This document shows, piece after piece, positions 46,468 to 61,130 of a stretch of 64,000 bases of DNA. The stretch's first letter is position 1, and each line of letters begins with the position of its first letter. This stretch comes from Ficedula albicollis (lineage: Eukaryota; Chordata; Aves; Passeriformes; Muscicapidae). The translations under genes were made by a program, and so were the position numbers. Below the pieces are notes generated by a model. That model was not told the origin of the DNA. It worked only from the letters and a program-made list of their open reading frames with translations, and did no database searches. Where the stretch lies: the NCBI RefSeq assembly GCF_000247815.1, contig NC_021671.1:25003338-25067337 (forward strand), written 5' to 3'.

Positions 46468-49400
46468 CTGTTCAATATGCATGATTTTGTATAGCCTTGT
46501 GAATGTTTTCCTGAAGCATATGTGAGTGTACCTGGGGAGTTGTGAGTTACATCACAACTAACCTGAGCGGATGCAGACCTGTGCAGAGCCTGCAGTGCTG
46601 TGTGACATACAGCATGACCTTCAGACCCATCTTATGCTGCTCACATCCCTTGAGTGTAAAATAAACTCGTGTAGTAATTAAAAGAGAGAAGCCTGCAGGC
46701 AGCTCCCACTCAGTTCCAGGGATTGCACTGCCTGCATGGCCTTGCCCTTATCTCACTGTGTGAGTTCACACATGCATATCTTCTTTGTTTGACAGTTGAA
46801 ATGATGAGTAGAGTTGTTTACTTTATAAAAATAGTTCAAATTACCAAACTGGGACAACTCTACCATGGGTGGACTCTGCCCAGCGTTCCTCATCCTGATT
46901 AGAGGCCCGTTTGGCACTGCACAAATCAGGGCTTCCAGAACTTAAAGGGAATAAAAGTTATCTATACCACTCTTTTTATAATGCTAGCTCTAATAAATGC
47001 TGATTTAAAATACCCTTTACCAAGTGCCTTTCTTACTGCAATCATAATGGACCAGTACCTTGTGGTACAAAGCACAGTGTATTCAGTCCTCTCAATTGCA
47101 TGATAGCTGTGTATTCTAATAATTATTCTAGGGCAGAAGTGTTTTCTTTATAAAAGGCAGTATTGGTAAGGAAGAGGAAACTCAGGCAAAATCCCTTCTA
47201 CAAAAATTTTTATTGTTTTTCGCAAACTGACTTAAGTATGTGTTCTCCAGTCTGTAAAGGAGGAAATGTTTCAACTGAATTTTAGCTGCTTTCTAAGGCC
47301 AGAGGAATTTGAACAGAATTTTCTCTGTGTGCTGGACATCGTGAAGACTTGTCCTCAAACAGACCATATCCTCAACTTTCTCATAACCTTGCACAACAAA
47401 AGGAGCATTAATCTGTTCCCTAGTCACCTCAGCACACTGACAGACAATTATGCTTAATAACTCCCATGAAGTCAACAACAATGAGAAAAGCCAGTGTCTC
47501 ATTCCTTTTCCCCTCATTAATGAAGATTTTGTGTACCCTGGGAAGCACTGTAAGGCACACACTTACAACAAAGGTCTGCTTGGCCCCATGAACTTATGCT
47601 ATATGTCATGCTGTTCCATTAATCATAGTGTTTTGACTCATATAAATGGATTCGTGCTGTGTCAAGAGAAAGACATGTAAAGGGTTAAAAGCAGAGGAGG
47701 CATGAGGCAACCCTCTGCATATATGACCCCACATCACCAAAATTATCTGCAAGAAAAAGTTTGAGGGACTGAGTTCTGAGTTTTCTTTATTGTGACTTTT
47801 TTTGATATTTCAGATTTCGCTCTGGAATGTATTTGGGATATTTTGTGCCAAGCCTTTAAAACAAAATATATCCTGTTACAGTTTTTTCTTACAGTCTTCA
47901 GTTCCATGGCTAAACTGCTGGATTATGTTTAAAAGAATGCAGCTTACTCAGTTCAACTTTTAGAAAAGACCTATTATTAAAATAAAAACAGTTCTGGTGA
48001 TTCATTCAGGATGTCAGTGAATCTGAGGGAGATTCCCAGCTCATAAAAAATAAAACAAATAAGAAACAGGCTGTTTTTGCATAATCACACACACCAAATG
48101 GTAACAAGCTTAATATTTGTTAGTAAAGGAAATTGGAAAAGTTGTGTATTTGCTCTCTGATTAATCTCACATAAAACATGGTAACACATGGATACATAAC
48201 ATTTGAAAATATAGGAAAAAAACCTACTTGATCATGGGAGACTTACTCAGCAGACTGTCTTGAGCCGTTCCTCATTAGAGATTTCTTCATCCAGGCTGAT
48301 GTAGTGATCAGCCAAATTCAATTACTGAAGCCTAGAATTGTGCTTCCTGACATTGTATGGGATTCCACCAAAAGGAGGAAAACACAAACTTGCAGTAATT
48401 AGAGATGTCAGACCACTCCTAAGAGCAAAATGCAGCTCAGAATAATTTCTTATACTGACTCATACAGACACTGCCCTAGCTTTTCCCACCCTTGCTACAA
48501 CCTGTCTGCAAAATATAATCATAGTTGATAAACATATATATGCAGCAAGGTATTAATAATTACAGGCTGAAATGTGGAATTTTGGTCCCAGGTATGGAGA
48601 AACAAAATGGCTAAAGTCTGCTTCCCATTCAACAATGTCCACCTGGTTTGAGCCATCTCCCTGTTGCAGCTGTTCTGTGAGTTTAAGTGCCCATGGAAAA
48701 AAAATGGGAGTTGAGATGGTGTTATTTATGGCCAGTTTCTGATAGCCTGGGTCATAGTGACTTACTCCAAAATAATCCTATGCCATGCTGTTCAGTGTGA
48801 GCTGCCTGTATCATAATTTGCTTTCAGTCTTCACTTAGACCAAACAACCGAATAGAAACCCCATGATTACACCATTGTATCAAGTCAATTATAAATTAAG
48901 TCTTACATTTTGTACATATATACATATTCTCCAAAGGTGCAGATCCTTATATGAGTACATGTGTTTGTGTGTCTTTCCTTCTTTCTTTAGCTATATATTT
49001 GTGTCTTTGTGCATGTATGTATTTTATGTTTCCATACATATGTTCTCTTTGTGCTTTGTGCTCTTTGTGTATATCTGGATGTGCACATATACATTTTTCT
49101 TTAAGTACACTCTGACCTTTCTCTGTAAATAAAGGAGGAAAATAAATTGCAGAGATGCATGAGACAAATTGAGTGTGTTCAAATTTGTTTGGCCTGATAA
49201 GAAAAAACCACGTGCTTTTTCTTTACTACTGAACATGAAGTACTCTACTGTCATGTGGAAGGAAATCTTAGATTTGAGAAAGACCAGCCAGAGCTCAAAA
49301 AGTCTGAAATACCACACTTAAGCTAGTTGAGGGAACATTTTTTATTATTTTGGAAGTACCCAAATATTCCACCTCACTCAGAGGCTCAGTTATTGCTTTT

Positions 49401-50920
49401 CCTGGCAGGGGAGTATCTTCCAACTCATCTCTGGATAGCCTTTTTTTACTCTTCTCAGCCAGCATGAGATGCTTTTGAAATTGATGACCCAGCTGCAGAT
49501 GCTACAGTGAAACAGCAAATTTTGCAGTGCTTTGATCATCTCAGGAAAACTCTCAGCTCTGGAAGTCTTTTATCTTACATTCTGCCAGCATGATCCAGAG
49601 AAGACACAAGCAGTAGCTAGAAATAACTAGCATCTGCTAATGGGATATGAATGAGATTTACAATGTAAATAAAGAAAATAGATTTTTAAAAGTTCCATCG
49701 TGATTTTCCTTGGCTTAGTAATAACACAAAAGAGCAGGAGGATTACACTACACATTTAAAAATACATACATTAAAATGGTATTGATGAAGCTTTTCATTT
49801 AATGTTTTCTTAGTCTTGCAACATTCTCTTAGAAGTTTTCAAGGCTGCCAAAGCCTATATCCAGCACAGCAAGAGGGAAGCAGTGTCTGCTGAACTCAAG
49901 CATGCTTGGATGGTGGTGGATATTTATACAACACTTCCTATTTAACCTTTCCCTCTTCTTTTGTACTGTTCTGCAATACATGCTGCGAAAGATAATAAGC
50001 AAGATTACAAGATAAAACAGGCAAGACACGCAGAAGTTATCAAAGGAACTATTGCTGTTATAGGCAGGCTGGTAGAGAATGGAGGCAAGTGAATAAATAC
50101 TGCTTTGTTTCGTGTTGGTATAATCCTTTTGACTTTAAAGAGATTAGATAGTTAAAAATTAGGAAAAATTTTAGCCTGTGTTCAGCTCTGATACATGAAC
50201 AGAGGTCAATCTTTGACAATGATTTCTCCATTGAAGAAAAACTAAGATGACACAGAAACCTGAGGAATCTCAGATATCAGGTAGCAAGATATTTTTGGGG
50301 GTTTGATGTTATGATTATTATAGTATCAAGACTATCCTCCCAGCTTTTAGTTCAAGAAATGTATGAAACAATCATTAAGTTTGGCACCAATTTTCAAATC
50401 ACAGGACAGCAGCTGGCAGGTCTTTGTGTAAGAACAGTAAATTGAAAACAAGTACTGAAAATTTTGGAAAGAATTCCAAGAAATAGAGAACTGAACATAG
50501 AAGAAGGACGAGAATAACTACAGAAACCACTGGGTTGTTTAAATCAATTCAAACTTTGAAAGATTTATTTGCACAGTAGTTTGAAAGTGAACTGTCCAAA
50601 CAGCCTGTTCTTGCCAGTGTCTGATTATTTTACTTCATGTGTTCATTAGATTAGAACAATACTCAGACAGATTAGAACAATACTCAGACACTGAGTCTTA
50701 TTTCTACATTAGCTGCATGAAGAGTCTGAAGGAGTTTAAATAGAAACCATCAACTGAGTAACCCTGTAACTGCGACCTTTTCATTTTTGGAAGGGCAGGG
50801 GTGGGTTATTGTGTTATAGGCATAACAAGTGGTAATGTCTAAATTAAGAGTGTCTAACTCAGTGGAAACATGAAAAGCTTCAGCTTTCAGATATTTATAA
50901 CTTGGTTAAACTAATTGCTG
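46468..50920. other. Intergenic DNA without a supported gene
   Basis: AT-rich sequence with a T/G/A-rich stretch of chained short motifs at 48910-49110 and a 24-bp local repeat near 50650-50690. No gene, RNA gene or recognisable mobile element is seen. Confidence 0.55.
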
Positions 50921-51047
50921 AATTTAAATTTTCCGTGCTTGCCTTTTGCTTACGATTCAGGATTTATAGTGTGTTCAGTTTTTTAATTTAAATTTTCCGT
51001 GCTTGCCTTTTGCTTATGATTCAGGATTTATGGTGTGTTCAGTTTTT
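50921..51047. repeat. Tandem duplication, 64-bp unit, two copies
   Basis: Copies 50921-50984 and 50985-51047 begin 'aatttaaattttccgtgctt' and differ at about two bases (tacgatt versus tatgatt, atagtg versus atggtg). Confidence 0.94.
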
Positions 51048-54000
51048 GGTATTTTTTTCCTTTGTAATTCTTACAGGGTATTGCTGAAAAAGGCTTAGTT
51101 TTCCAAAAACGAAGCTAAGGAAAAGTTTTCTGCCAATATCGCAAACACTTTCCAACTATTTCTTTTCGGCTTTTGGTGAAGACTAAGATGTTTGGAAGAA
51201 AATAATTCTGGGATCAAAGGAGGTGTGTGTGTGCTCTTTTGAATCTCAATCTCAGATGGTTCCTTCTTACCCCAAATGCCATGTATCTGGGTAGAACATC
51301 ACATGGGTAACATGACTCTCAGCAAGAAAATGCTGTAAACTAAATTCTCAGTGGTGCCTCCACATCCTGTAAGGATTACAGGCTCCATCTTCGGGAATAA
51401 GAACCTAAAATTAAGTTGCCACCCATACAGATGTTCAGCATCTTTCAGAATAGGCTGGGCTTCTTCACTGTGTGGAAATAAACCTCAAGTTAATTTGAAT
51501 ACAGATTTGATCTCCTTATGAAGTATAGGAATCTTTGATAATGAAGAACTGAATTATAAGAAAAGGAAAAAACCACCACCACCAAAGACAACAAAACTCA
51601 AACACTGACATGGGAAATCAAGATGAATCTATGACATCACAGAGACTCAGTATTTAAGTTACTTGACTTTGATGAATGTAGTTTTATTGAAATCAACTTT
51701 GAGGACATTGCTTTTTATTGACATCAACTTTGAGGACATTGCTGGTAAAGAGGTCCTCACATTATGAAAAAAAAATCAAACAATTTCTATGTAAAACAGA
51801 GATACAGGCAAGTATGAGAAGACCACAGCCTATGAAAAAAAATGTCCTACATCCCTATGGAAATGAGGATACATGTGATTGAATAATTTTACTTACTTTA
51901 TCCAGCAGTCCTGGAAACCTCAAACTCATACATCAAGCTGAAATAGAGGCTTTAGGTCCCCAAATAATGTACTAATTAATTGTAAACACATATTGTCATG
52001 TTGTAAAATTCTGGGTAAGCATGATCTGCCTTGAGAGCATAATCATTTTTTTTAGACGCTTGAGAAATAATTATTTTGGCAGAATATCTCTTTTTGATGA
52101 TTTTATGTCTCCTTTCAGGAACATGCAGCCAACTATACGTCAACTGAGATCTTCTTCCTCTGCCCCAATTTGATTTCCAGTGAGTTTGAGGGCTTGGAAA
52201 TGAAGAACTGCTACAGTGATCAAATCCCTCCTGCTTTATAAAACAATGTGCAATAGAAAAAAATAAATTCATTGTCTAGACTTACCTGCTGGGATTCACT
52301 GCAGTGAAAACCACGGTTTGTCTCCCAGTCTTCCAGCTCAGACCTCTGCCAGGGATCCCTACGAGCTCACAGGTCCAAACCTCCTTTCTATAAAAAAGAC
52401 TTGAATATGGAGCAGAAAGGTGGATGGCATGCCAATATCTTTCCTCAATATGAATACAGGATACTGGGAAATTGGAATCCTTCTTAGGCACAGTAATATA
52501 AAGAAATGTGTTCGTTGTCCAGCAGACTAAGGAGAAAATTGTTTTTTCTGGGTTCTTTTTCTTTTTCTTTTTTTTTCTAATTTCTATTTCTTGACCTAAG
52601 ATAGAACCATGTTTTAAAAAGAGATGTATTACATGTTACCCCAGTCAGTCAAATTAGACTTTTTCTGGGATTCATGATGACATGTTTCTAGTGTAGATTC
52701 TCAGTTAAGTATCTTTACCATATAGCAATGAATGGGGCCAGTAATTACTGAATTGGGCTTGTATTCTCACCAACTGGTGAAAAACAGTCAAGAAATATTG
52801 CTGACCAGGGTTTTAATGCATACCACTTGCATTTTTCTTTGAGGTCTTAGTGTCTTTGGGACTTGGATGCAATCAGGTAGTTTACCACTACTGAGACAAT
52901 ACTAGACACAGGCAGCTAGAGATTGAAATGACATGATGCTGTTCTCAAAGTATGGCCTCACTTGTATGCTTAAAACATGCATTTGTTTATGTTGAATAGC
53001 TTCCTGAGCATTTGTCACCTTAGCAGTTCAGCCCTGCTGTCAGCACTTTTGAAGTATTTGCTATTTTATACACTGTGGACTCCTATGGGCTTTTCCTGCA
53101 TTTATTTTCCATTGAAACAATCCTTGGAGCTTTCATTTAAATTTATTTTTATTTCTCCCACTGCATCTGATGAAAGTGGTGTCACGTTTTGTAGCCAGTG
53201 ATTTTGTTTGCTGCCATAAAAATGTGCCTGACATTACATGTCAAGGGGATTGATGCATGTTTTTACAAAACTTTTGTCTCCTTTCACAATAGAAGAAAGG
53301 GTTTTAATAATGAATATAGTCATTGATAGCTTCTCTTCTGCTATGAACAAGAATTGATTATATAAAAACACATTAGGGTTTGAGATGCTGTCACAAATAA
53401 AGATAAACAGTATGAGTGTTGCTCAACCACAGTAAAAAGGAAAGATTCTTTCTGTAGTTTTCTGGACTTTTGTCTTCAGCCTAGTTCTGAGAAAAATTTT
53501 CAGATTATTGTCCTTGGGAAAAACAATTGAGTTATTAACTCACAACTTTAGGTTGGTGTCTAGTCAACCATTTCAAAGAGGGTATCCACACATTTAAGTG
53601 CTTTTCTGGCTGGGGGCCCTAAGCATTTTTCAAGTCATCTGCCAGGACTGTATTTAGTACACTGCAATGTGATAGCCTTCCTAGGCTGAGCTATCCTTCC
53701 CTGGCTTGGAAAAAAATCCCTTTCTTTCCAGCTTTGTTTGGCAGAGTCACACTTTTCAGTTCTCACCTCTGTGAATTTCTAGGAAAACTAGTGGTCTCCC
53801 CAGAACTTGTCTGCTTGGTTTGTGTGTTAGCATTTCACCAATCAGTCAGGCCAGTAGTCTTAACAAGCTTGCAGTCCTCTTTTGAATTTGTTTCCTATCA
53901 CTCCAGAATATAAAGCAAAATTGGTGAAGGAAATCAGACATTTTTTATTTAAATGAGGAAAGACATCTAAATGCTAGCAAAATCAGAGCCAGTTTAATGC

Positions 54001-57000
54001 TTGATGAACTTTTACACCATTATGTATTAAGGCAAACTTTCTCAAACTGCAGACTAGATCTATTGAAGAATTTAGAATATAGTCCTAACTCATATTTTGC
54101 ATTACTTCATGACTAGCCTGCAGCTGAGAGGATGAAAATTTGGTATCAGGCTCCATATCTGATCTATGTTTGAGAAAACAGTTTTTTCCTAGCTGACAGA
54201 AATTCTGTCCAGAGAAAACTCAACATGAGAAATGCTGTGCAGTTACAATCTGTCTCAGTTCTAGTCCCAAATCAAAGCTCAACATGCTTGCTCTGAGGAC
54301 AAATACTCATTGAAGTCTACATAAAGCCTAAGGAAAAAAAATGAGATTGGTAATCATGGTATCCTTGCATCCATCTTCTCTTCTCCCCCTCTCCTTCTTT
54401 CACTCTTCAGTTAAAATACCTGTAATTAATACTTTGATAAAAGTAATTATCTGTCTCACAAATAGGATGCTTGGTTCAGTTTTTCGGTCTTGCAAAATAG
54501 GATTACAATTATATCTTCCAGAAGGGCGCTGACTCAGGTCTGCTAGGAAAAAAAGACTGTGTCCCTCATAGAGCAACTCTGATTCATATTAAGTTAGATA
54601 TTTAGGAATCTCTATTAAAGCAGGTTCTACTGCAATATCCTAAAATAAGTACTACTCACTTTTCAATTCGATTTTGCTCCTGTTGTCTTATGGGGAGGAT
54701 GTTTCAACATTTCAATACTCTCATGGTTAGAAGGCTGCTAACAACTATCCCACTATATGTTCCTAATCAGTTTATGCATGATTTTATCTTTTCAAGTTTA
54801 TTCTTTATAAAACTCATGTTGGAGATAAAAGCAAATTTGTTCATCTCCAAATGTTTCCTCTGAAAGTTGTTAGGCTTTCAAAGGACCTATTCAAGTCGTT
54901 TTTTTCACTATTTCCTTTCCTTAAACTTTTCATTTCCCTAAAAAGATTTTTCCATGAGTAGTTTGCACCTTGTTGCCTCATTTGATAGAATTCTCTCTTA
55001 TACCTATATTCTTTCTTCATCAGCCAGTTCTGTCAAAAACTCTTCCCTAGCAAAGTTTTGTTGTGATTTGAATACAACTTCAAATAGAGGAGTTTGGTGG
55101 ATTTCTCTTTTTCGTTTTTCAATCACTGCTGCACAAACTGTGATATACCCTGTATAGGTCTCTGACTTTTCTCTTCTGGGCAATTTCATTAACTATTCTC
55201 ACAATTTAATAAGGCTTAACAAAAAAAAATTGAGTGTTAGATTATATATACTAAATTATTTTAAATACTGAATGTAAAATATTTAAATATTTATTAATGA
55301 AGCTTAGATACTGTTGTAATTGGGGAGGATTTTGGTTTGTTTCTTTATTTTTAAAATAACTTGTGTGGTTTTGTTCCACTCAAACCCAATTTCATTTCTA
55401 GGGTCCCATCCAGAATTACTTTGTATACTATTTCTGTACAGTGTCTTCAGCACTTTCCAGCAAATCTCTAACAGCTTAATTTCTTCCCAGATGTATAAGT
55501 GATGAAAATATTTATTATTTCCTTCACAAACATTACTATTATCATTTGCTTCTGAGAAATAAGTGTTTTCTGTAATTGCATAATCCTCAGTAGTATTTTT
55601 CTAGCAATAGTTGACAAACACACTGACTTCCAACCCAGAGGAAGTAAAGCAAATTCCCATATCAAACTTTGTTTATACTTTGTTTAACTTTGAGACAATT
55701 AGTTTAGTTTTCCATGTTATCTGTTAATATCCCCGAATGAGACTCATTACATAAATGTTATTTTTTACATGTTTTGTATTTTTAAATAATTTCTTGTAAC
55801 TTATGTTCCAAGAAGACAGAACCTACATTGACTGTTAATTTTGTTTGGTTTAGTTTTAAGTCCTGAAGTATCTAGGAGATAACTGACTATTTGATTTCTT
55901 TATAAATATCTCTTCATCTAAAGAAATTATGAAAATTGTTCTTTAAAAGGAGATAACTCTCACAAAGTGAGCAAATTTCCTGGCTCTAGCACAAATATCA
56001 AATTCTTTCTACCTTCTTCTTCTTCCTGCTAGATATAGATCATGCTTTCTCTTGTTCTTGTTCAAGATATCCTAAACATCAGTCTCTTTCTCATTGGGGT
56101 CCTGTCTCTGGCACCTTCACATCACAGCTCTGCTTTCTCTCTTATGGCAGTAGATGCCCTCTTTCTCTGCTTTGCATCTACATCTTCCATCTCCTTTCTG
56201 CATCCATTAGTATTACCAGAACCTTTCTGCCACTCAGCTCCCCACTGAGACTTCTGTGCCCTGACCACCCCATGCTTACATATGTCAGTGTGATTGTTCA
56301 GGCAACAGAACCCTCTGCTCATCTCATTCAAGAGATGTCTGCAAATCCTTCTGCCCATCTCATTCATGAGACTACTTTCAATCCTGTTTCATTTTTCAGA
56401 TCTCTATTCCATATGCTGTTAATGAAGTAAAACATGCAAATATTGCTCAGAAGCAATGACACCAGCATCTAGTCCCTTTTGCTGTCTCTTTATTCTTCAT
56501 AATCTCTCATTGCTGCTCATGACAATCACCTTTGAAAAAAGTGGGAACTGAATGTATAATTCAGCAATTCCTGCTCTCAGGATGCTGGTGTTTTCACTGT
56601 TTGAGCCTTTCCCATTAGGTAGTCCTGCTGTCTGAAGAGCTTTGAAATTAATGACAAAGAAATAGTGATGCCAGAGGCCTTCATTCGAGTGCTGAGTTTC
56701 AGGATCTTTGTCACAAAAGACAAAACTCCCAAGCAGACAATAAAGTAATAAACTGCTCACAAACTGCATCCCTTGTAAACTGCATCAAACAAAATATCTT
56801 TGGGTGGACAATTCATTTATCGCCAAGATAACAACGAACACTCTTGTCTTTCCCCTTCAAAAGCAGATTTTATATAAACTTTTACTATTTTCTCTATGTG
56901 CAGGAGAAAAATTTATATGATTATTGCTTATGCAAATATTTTACACGTTAATACTTGAATCGTACTGCCATCTTTCCTTGTTTCCCTATCCCCTGAAGTA

Positions 57001-60000
57001 AACACCATAGCTCCTATTGCTAGCATCATCATGAGCACACTTGCTCTGAGACCTAGAGATTATGGGACCAGTCTTTGATTAAATATGTAAGTTTGTGTCA
57101 CATCATGGTCACAGATCATTGATACAAGGCAAATGTGACCAGGAGATTTGAAGGTGTTTACATTTTAAACTGTATCAGGGATTATCTAGTCATGCACATC
57201 CAGATCCAAGCTGGGAGAAAAGCACACAACTAGCTTAAGCTGTTTATCAGACCATAGATAATTTGACAGTGCATAAATGTTGGCATGTGCTTATATCATG
57301 ATCATATTTGTGCTCGTGGGTTGTGTAGGGTGAGGGGGAGCACAGGCTGGGAAACTCCAGGCTGTTCATGCAAGGAAGAGCAACTTCAGTGGGTGGGAAG
57401 GAGAATATTCTCCCTAGTCCAAAACTGTATTGGCTCAATTCAACAGTCTTCCCATAGTGGTTTGGCACACTACATTTTTCTCTCTTAGTGTTTTTGGGAA
57501 CCAGAAAATGCTCCCAAAAAGCAAAAGAGCAGCAGTCAGCAGCTGGAAACAGCTGGGTCTCACAAATGTCTCTCAGTAATATACCAGCTGCTGGCTCTGC
57601 TGAATATCATTCAGAACTAGTCTTTGGTCCCACTGCCTTTGTTGATGACCCTGCTCTATTTCAGAGTTTTCTCAGAACAAAGCATAAAAGATGCACTGAA
57701 GGAGAACTGGATCAGTTATTTCATATCTTCCTCCATGTGTTTTGTAAGGAGGGAGAGAGGGTTATACCTCTGTAGTGCTAAAGTCTCTAACTGCAATTAT
57801 GGGTCAAGACAAATCCCAGAGGAAGAAATGATAGAGGGAAAGAATCAAATTTCATATTTAGGGTGAGATTGAGAAAGCACAGCTGTCTTCATCAGGATCT
57901 GATGTTCATCAATTACTTTAGGAAAATTTCATTCCTGGTTTGGCAGTTCTTTAAATTTATATAGAATTTCTAGTTATCTCATACAGGGCTTTGATTCTCC
58001 TGTTCAGGATAAGTCCATTTGTGCATGAAGGTCTGCTTGCCTGATACAGAAATGTAAATAAAAGTGAATTTGAGTGCATTAATTTATGCATCTCGCAAAG
58101 TATTTGACTTGTCTAACTAGTCAACAACCATAAGAAAATATAAATGTATTATGATAAAATAAACCACTTTTCTGTCAGCATTTCTTTGCAGGTTTTTCTG
58201 GCCATGGAATCCTATTTTTGCTCTGGGAAACAAGAAAATACATCTCTCTTGGTTTTGGAATTTAAACCTTTTGAACAAAATGTTTTACATATCTTAGTGT
58301 CCATCATATATAAGATCAATTTCTCACTGCATGTGTATCTTTTCTGTTAGGTGAATTTAATTAACACCTCACATATTTGAATTTGATAGGTTACCTTAAA
58401 AATCATATGATGATTATAGAATTTCGTTTTACGTGAGTAACAAGTTTGGTATGTACAATAAATCAGGCAACTCCCTATTTCCCTCACAAGAGCTATTGAA
58501 GTCACTCCACATTCTGGCCTTCCCCAATGGAGTGGCTGCCATATACTGAGCCAGTGTACTTGGCACCACTTTTATAGGGCCTTCAGTTGGTGGATTTCAG
58601 CTGGCAATGTTTTAGGGCTGGGCTAGACACCTGGAGCAGAAGGTTTTATCCAAATATAAAATAGGCATCTTTCCTCTTGCCCACCCCCAGCCAATAATTT
58701 AAAAAATATTTTGTCAGTTTGGGGTTAGACAAAAGAGAGATAGATATGTTATTTTTTGTTTTATACAGGGCTGAATAGTTAGTTGAACTGATGTGGTGCA
58801 AAGCCTGAGCGTGTGGCGTGGCAATCACACAAGCTCTGAACTGAACTTGGCTTTTCATGTGCTGCAGTGAATTCCAGAATTAGGCTAGGGTCTGAGGCAG
58901 TAGATCAAAACCCCTTATCCTAGCTCCCTATGAGAATTAGTTTGGATTTGACCCAAGGTAAGACTCCAGCTGTGCCTCTCTATTCCCATCAGACAGGAAA
59001 CTCAGAAATCTCAGTTAATCTAGACTAAGCACAATCTAAACTATACCACAGTTATATATTAAAAGCTTTCTCTTTGCAAAGAGACTTACTTTATCAATTA
59101 AACAAGATCATTTAGTCTTGTATGAAACATTTTCCTGTTGTCTATAAGGTGCCTTTGTCTTCTGGAGAGGTGTGTATTAAACATATCAGTCTAAACTCTC
59201 TCCTTGAAGCTGTACTAAGTGAAGGAATAATTTTGTAATACATTTAAGGCAAATTACCTGTTAAACTTTTCTTTGGCTTTTTGCACTTTTTTGTGCAATC
59301 AGAAAAAGAAACATTTCAAATTCTGTACATAATGGTAAAAATCCCATTCTGTCATTCTGAAATTATCTGGGGCCATGGCAAGTATTACCATGTGTAGGAG
59401 GAAGCATCAACCGCAGCCAGAGTCAGTAAAACAATATCTGAGGTGGGGTGGTGTTTGGACAGATGGAATAAACCACAGAAAGAAAAGGCAGGGAACTAAA
59501 TATTGTAGGAGAAGCTGCTCTGCCAGCAAGCAAGTCTGTCAGGAGTCCATGTCTTTCAAAGAAGCTGTTTGCAAGATGCAGCCAGAAAAAAAGAAAAAGA
59601 AAAACACCAAAATAAAAAAAAAAAACCACATGGATACTACAGGTAAACATTCAAAGCAAAATTTACAATCCTGGGAAATTTCCTTGTCATAAAACTCCAA
59701 GGACACACTCCTATTCCTATTTACAAATGAAAAACCCAGCTCTTCCACCTTGGACAAGCTGCAGAGTATGCATCCCACCTCCTGCTGCAGCTGCCTGCTG
59801 AACATTGCCACAGTGCAATTGTTGCCTTGCTTGTGTAGCAGGGAAACACTGTGTGGTTCCCAAAGGGTTTTCCATACAAGATATTCCACTGGTGCATGCC
59901 CTGCCACTATTAAAGCTGTGATCCCTCTGTTTCCAGCTGTTCTGCAGTTCCACCCGTGCTTTCAGGGCTTAATAACTGTCTCAAAGAAAGGCTTCACAGG

Positions 60001-60792
60001 GTCAGTTTCAGCAAATAAAGTCTCAACACAAGTAAACACTGCAACATGAACTTTAAATTATCATCATGTTTATTTTCCATTATTTGGATGAGCTATTTGT
60101 TGTTTCTACTTTCCTAAAGAAGCAAGTCAGAATTTCAGACTGTGAGCTTTACTTTTACAAAAGGACACAAAAGATGTAAAAAATATGAGCTCTTTTCATG
60201 TAGTGTTGTAACTTCTTTTTATTTGTTATGGGACTTATTATGTACATTGCTATCCGAACAGAGAGTTTTCTCCTGTTCTGAAGTTCTGTTCTGTTAGGGT
60301 TAGTCACTTGCAACAGCAATAATACGAGACTAAAACACATATTACAGCATGTAAATTTGGATTTATATACACATTTCTCTCCTCCTCTAAAATTTGTTTT
60401 GTTGTCCTAATTATCATCAAACTGTCTGTATTGCAGTATTGCCATGTGTATTGTGGCCATGTCTCTATGCCCCTTGACCCTTGAATTTCTGTCTGGCAAA
60501 AAAAAGTGCATTTCACGACCCAATAAATGCCTCATAAAATTCAGGGGTTAGGTATATCTTTATAGTTCTGAGTTTTTTAATGTAATCTCTTACAATCATC
60601 TTCAAATATTGATCTTATATTCATATATAATTCAGAAAAGTATCTGAATCTATTCAAAAGAAATATCATTGAATGAATAAGTTAGGATATATTTCTGAGA
60701 CTTCATAATTTATAGGGAATGAATGTCTGATGCATATATTGAAGCCTTTATGACTTTTTCCATAGAAACACAGATTTTTCAGTCATGGAAGG
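51048..60792. other. Intergenic DNA without a supported gene
   Basis: A long AT-rich stretch. It includes a small direct repeat of 'atcaactttgaggacattgc' at 51692 and 51723. Frames up to 122 codons (for example 59375-59907 on both strands) are low-complexity or lack any domain. No RNA gene or mobile element is recognised. Confidence 0.55.
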
Positions 60793-61130
60793 AAAATGGT
60801 GTGGAGCCTACAAGAAAAATGCAGAGACCCCAGCTTACAAGAGCAGGTAGTGACAGGAAAAATGGTGTGGAGCCTACAAGAAAAATGCAGGGACCCCAGC
60901 TTACAAGAGCATGTAGTGACAGGGGGAATGGATTCAAACTGAGAGAGAACAGGTTTAGATTAGATATCAGAAAAAAAAAAATCATTATTGTGAGGGTGGT
61001 GAGGCACTGGAACAGGTTGCCCAAAGAAATTGTGGCAGGCCAGGTTGGAAAAGGTGGTGGGCAATCTGGTCTAGTGAAAGGTGCCCCTGCCCATGGCATG
61101 GAGTTGGAACTGGATAATCTTTAAGGGTGC
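60793..61130 (+). mobile_element. CR1 LINE 3' tail with internal duplication and deletion
   Basis: Plus-strand CR1 text runs from 'cttacaagagcatgtagtga' through 'acaggtttagattagatatc' and 'gaggcactggaacaggttgc'. It then passes through 'aggccaggttgg' to 'ggaactggataatctttaag', near the usual CR1 end. The segment normally between 'gaaattgtgg' and 'aggccagg' (about 25 bases in consensus, from memory) is missing. The 5' part is duplicated: 60793-60858 and 60859-60924, both starting 'aaaatggtgtggagcctaca'. The plus-strand frame of 133 codons encodes the CR1 ORF2 tail and is not a host gene. Confidence 0.87.

Noticed and set aside
60723..61124. 133-codon plus-strand frame
   Set aside because: It reads through a duplicated CR1 3' tail; the RLDIRKK…[10 protein letters not shown] text is the CR1 ORF2 end.
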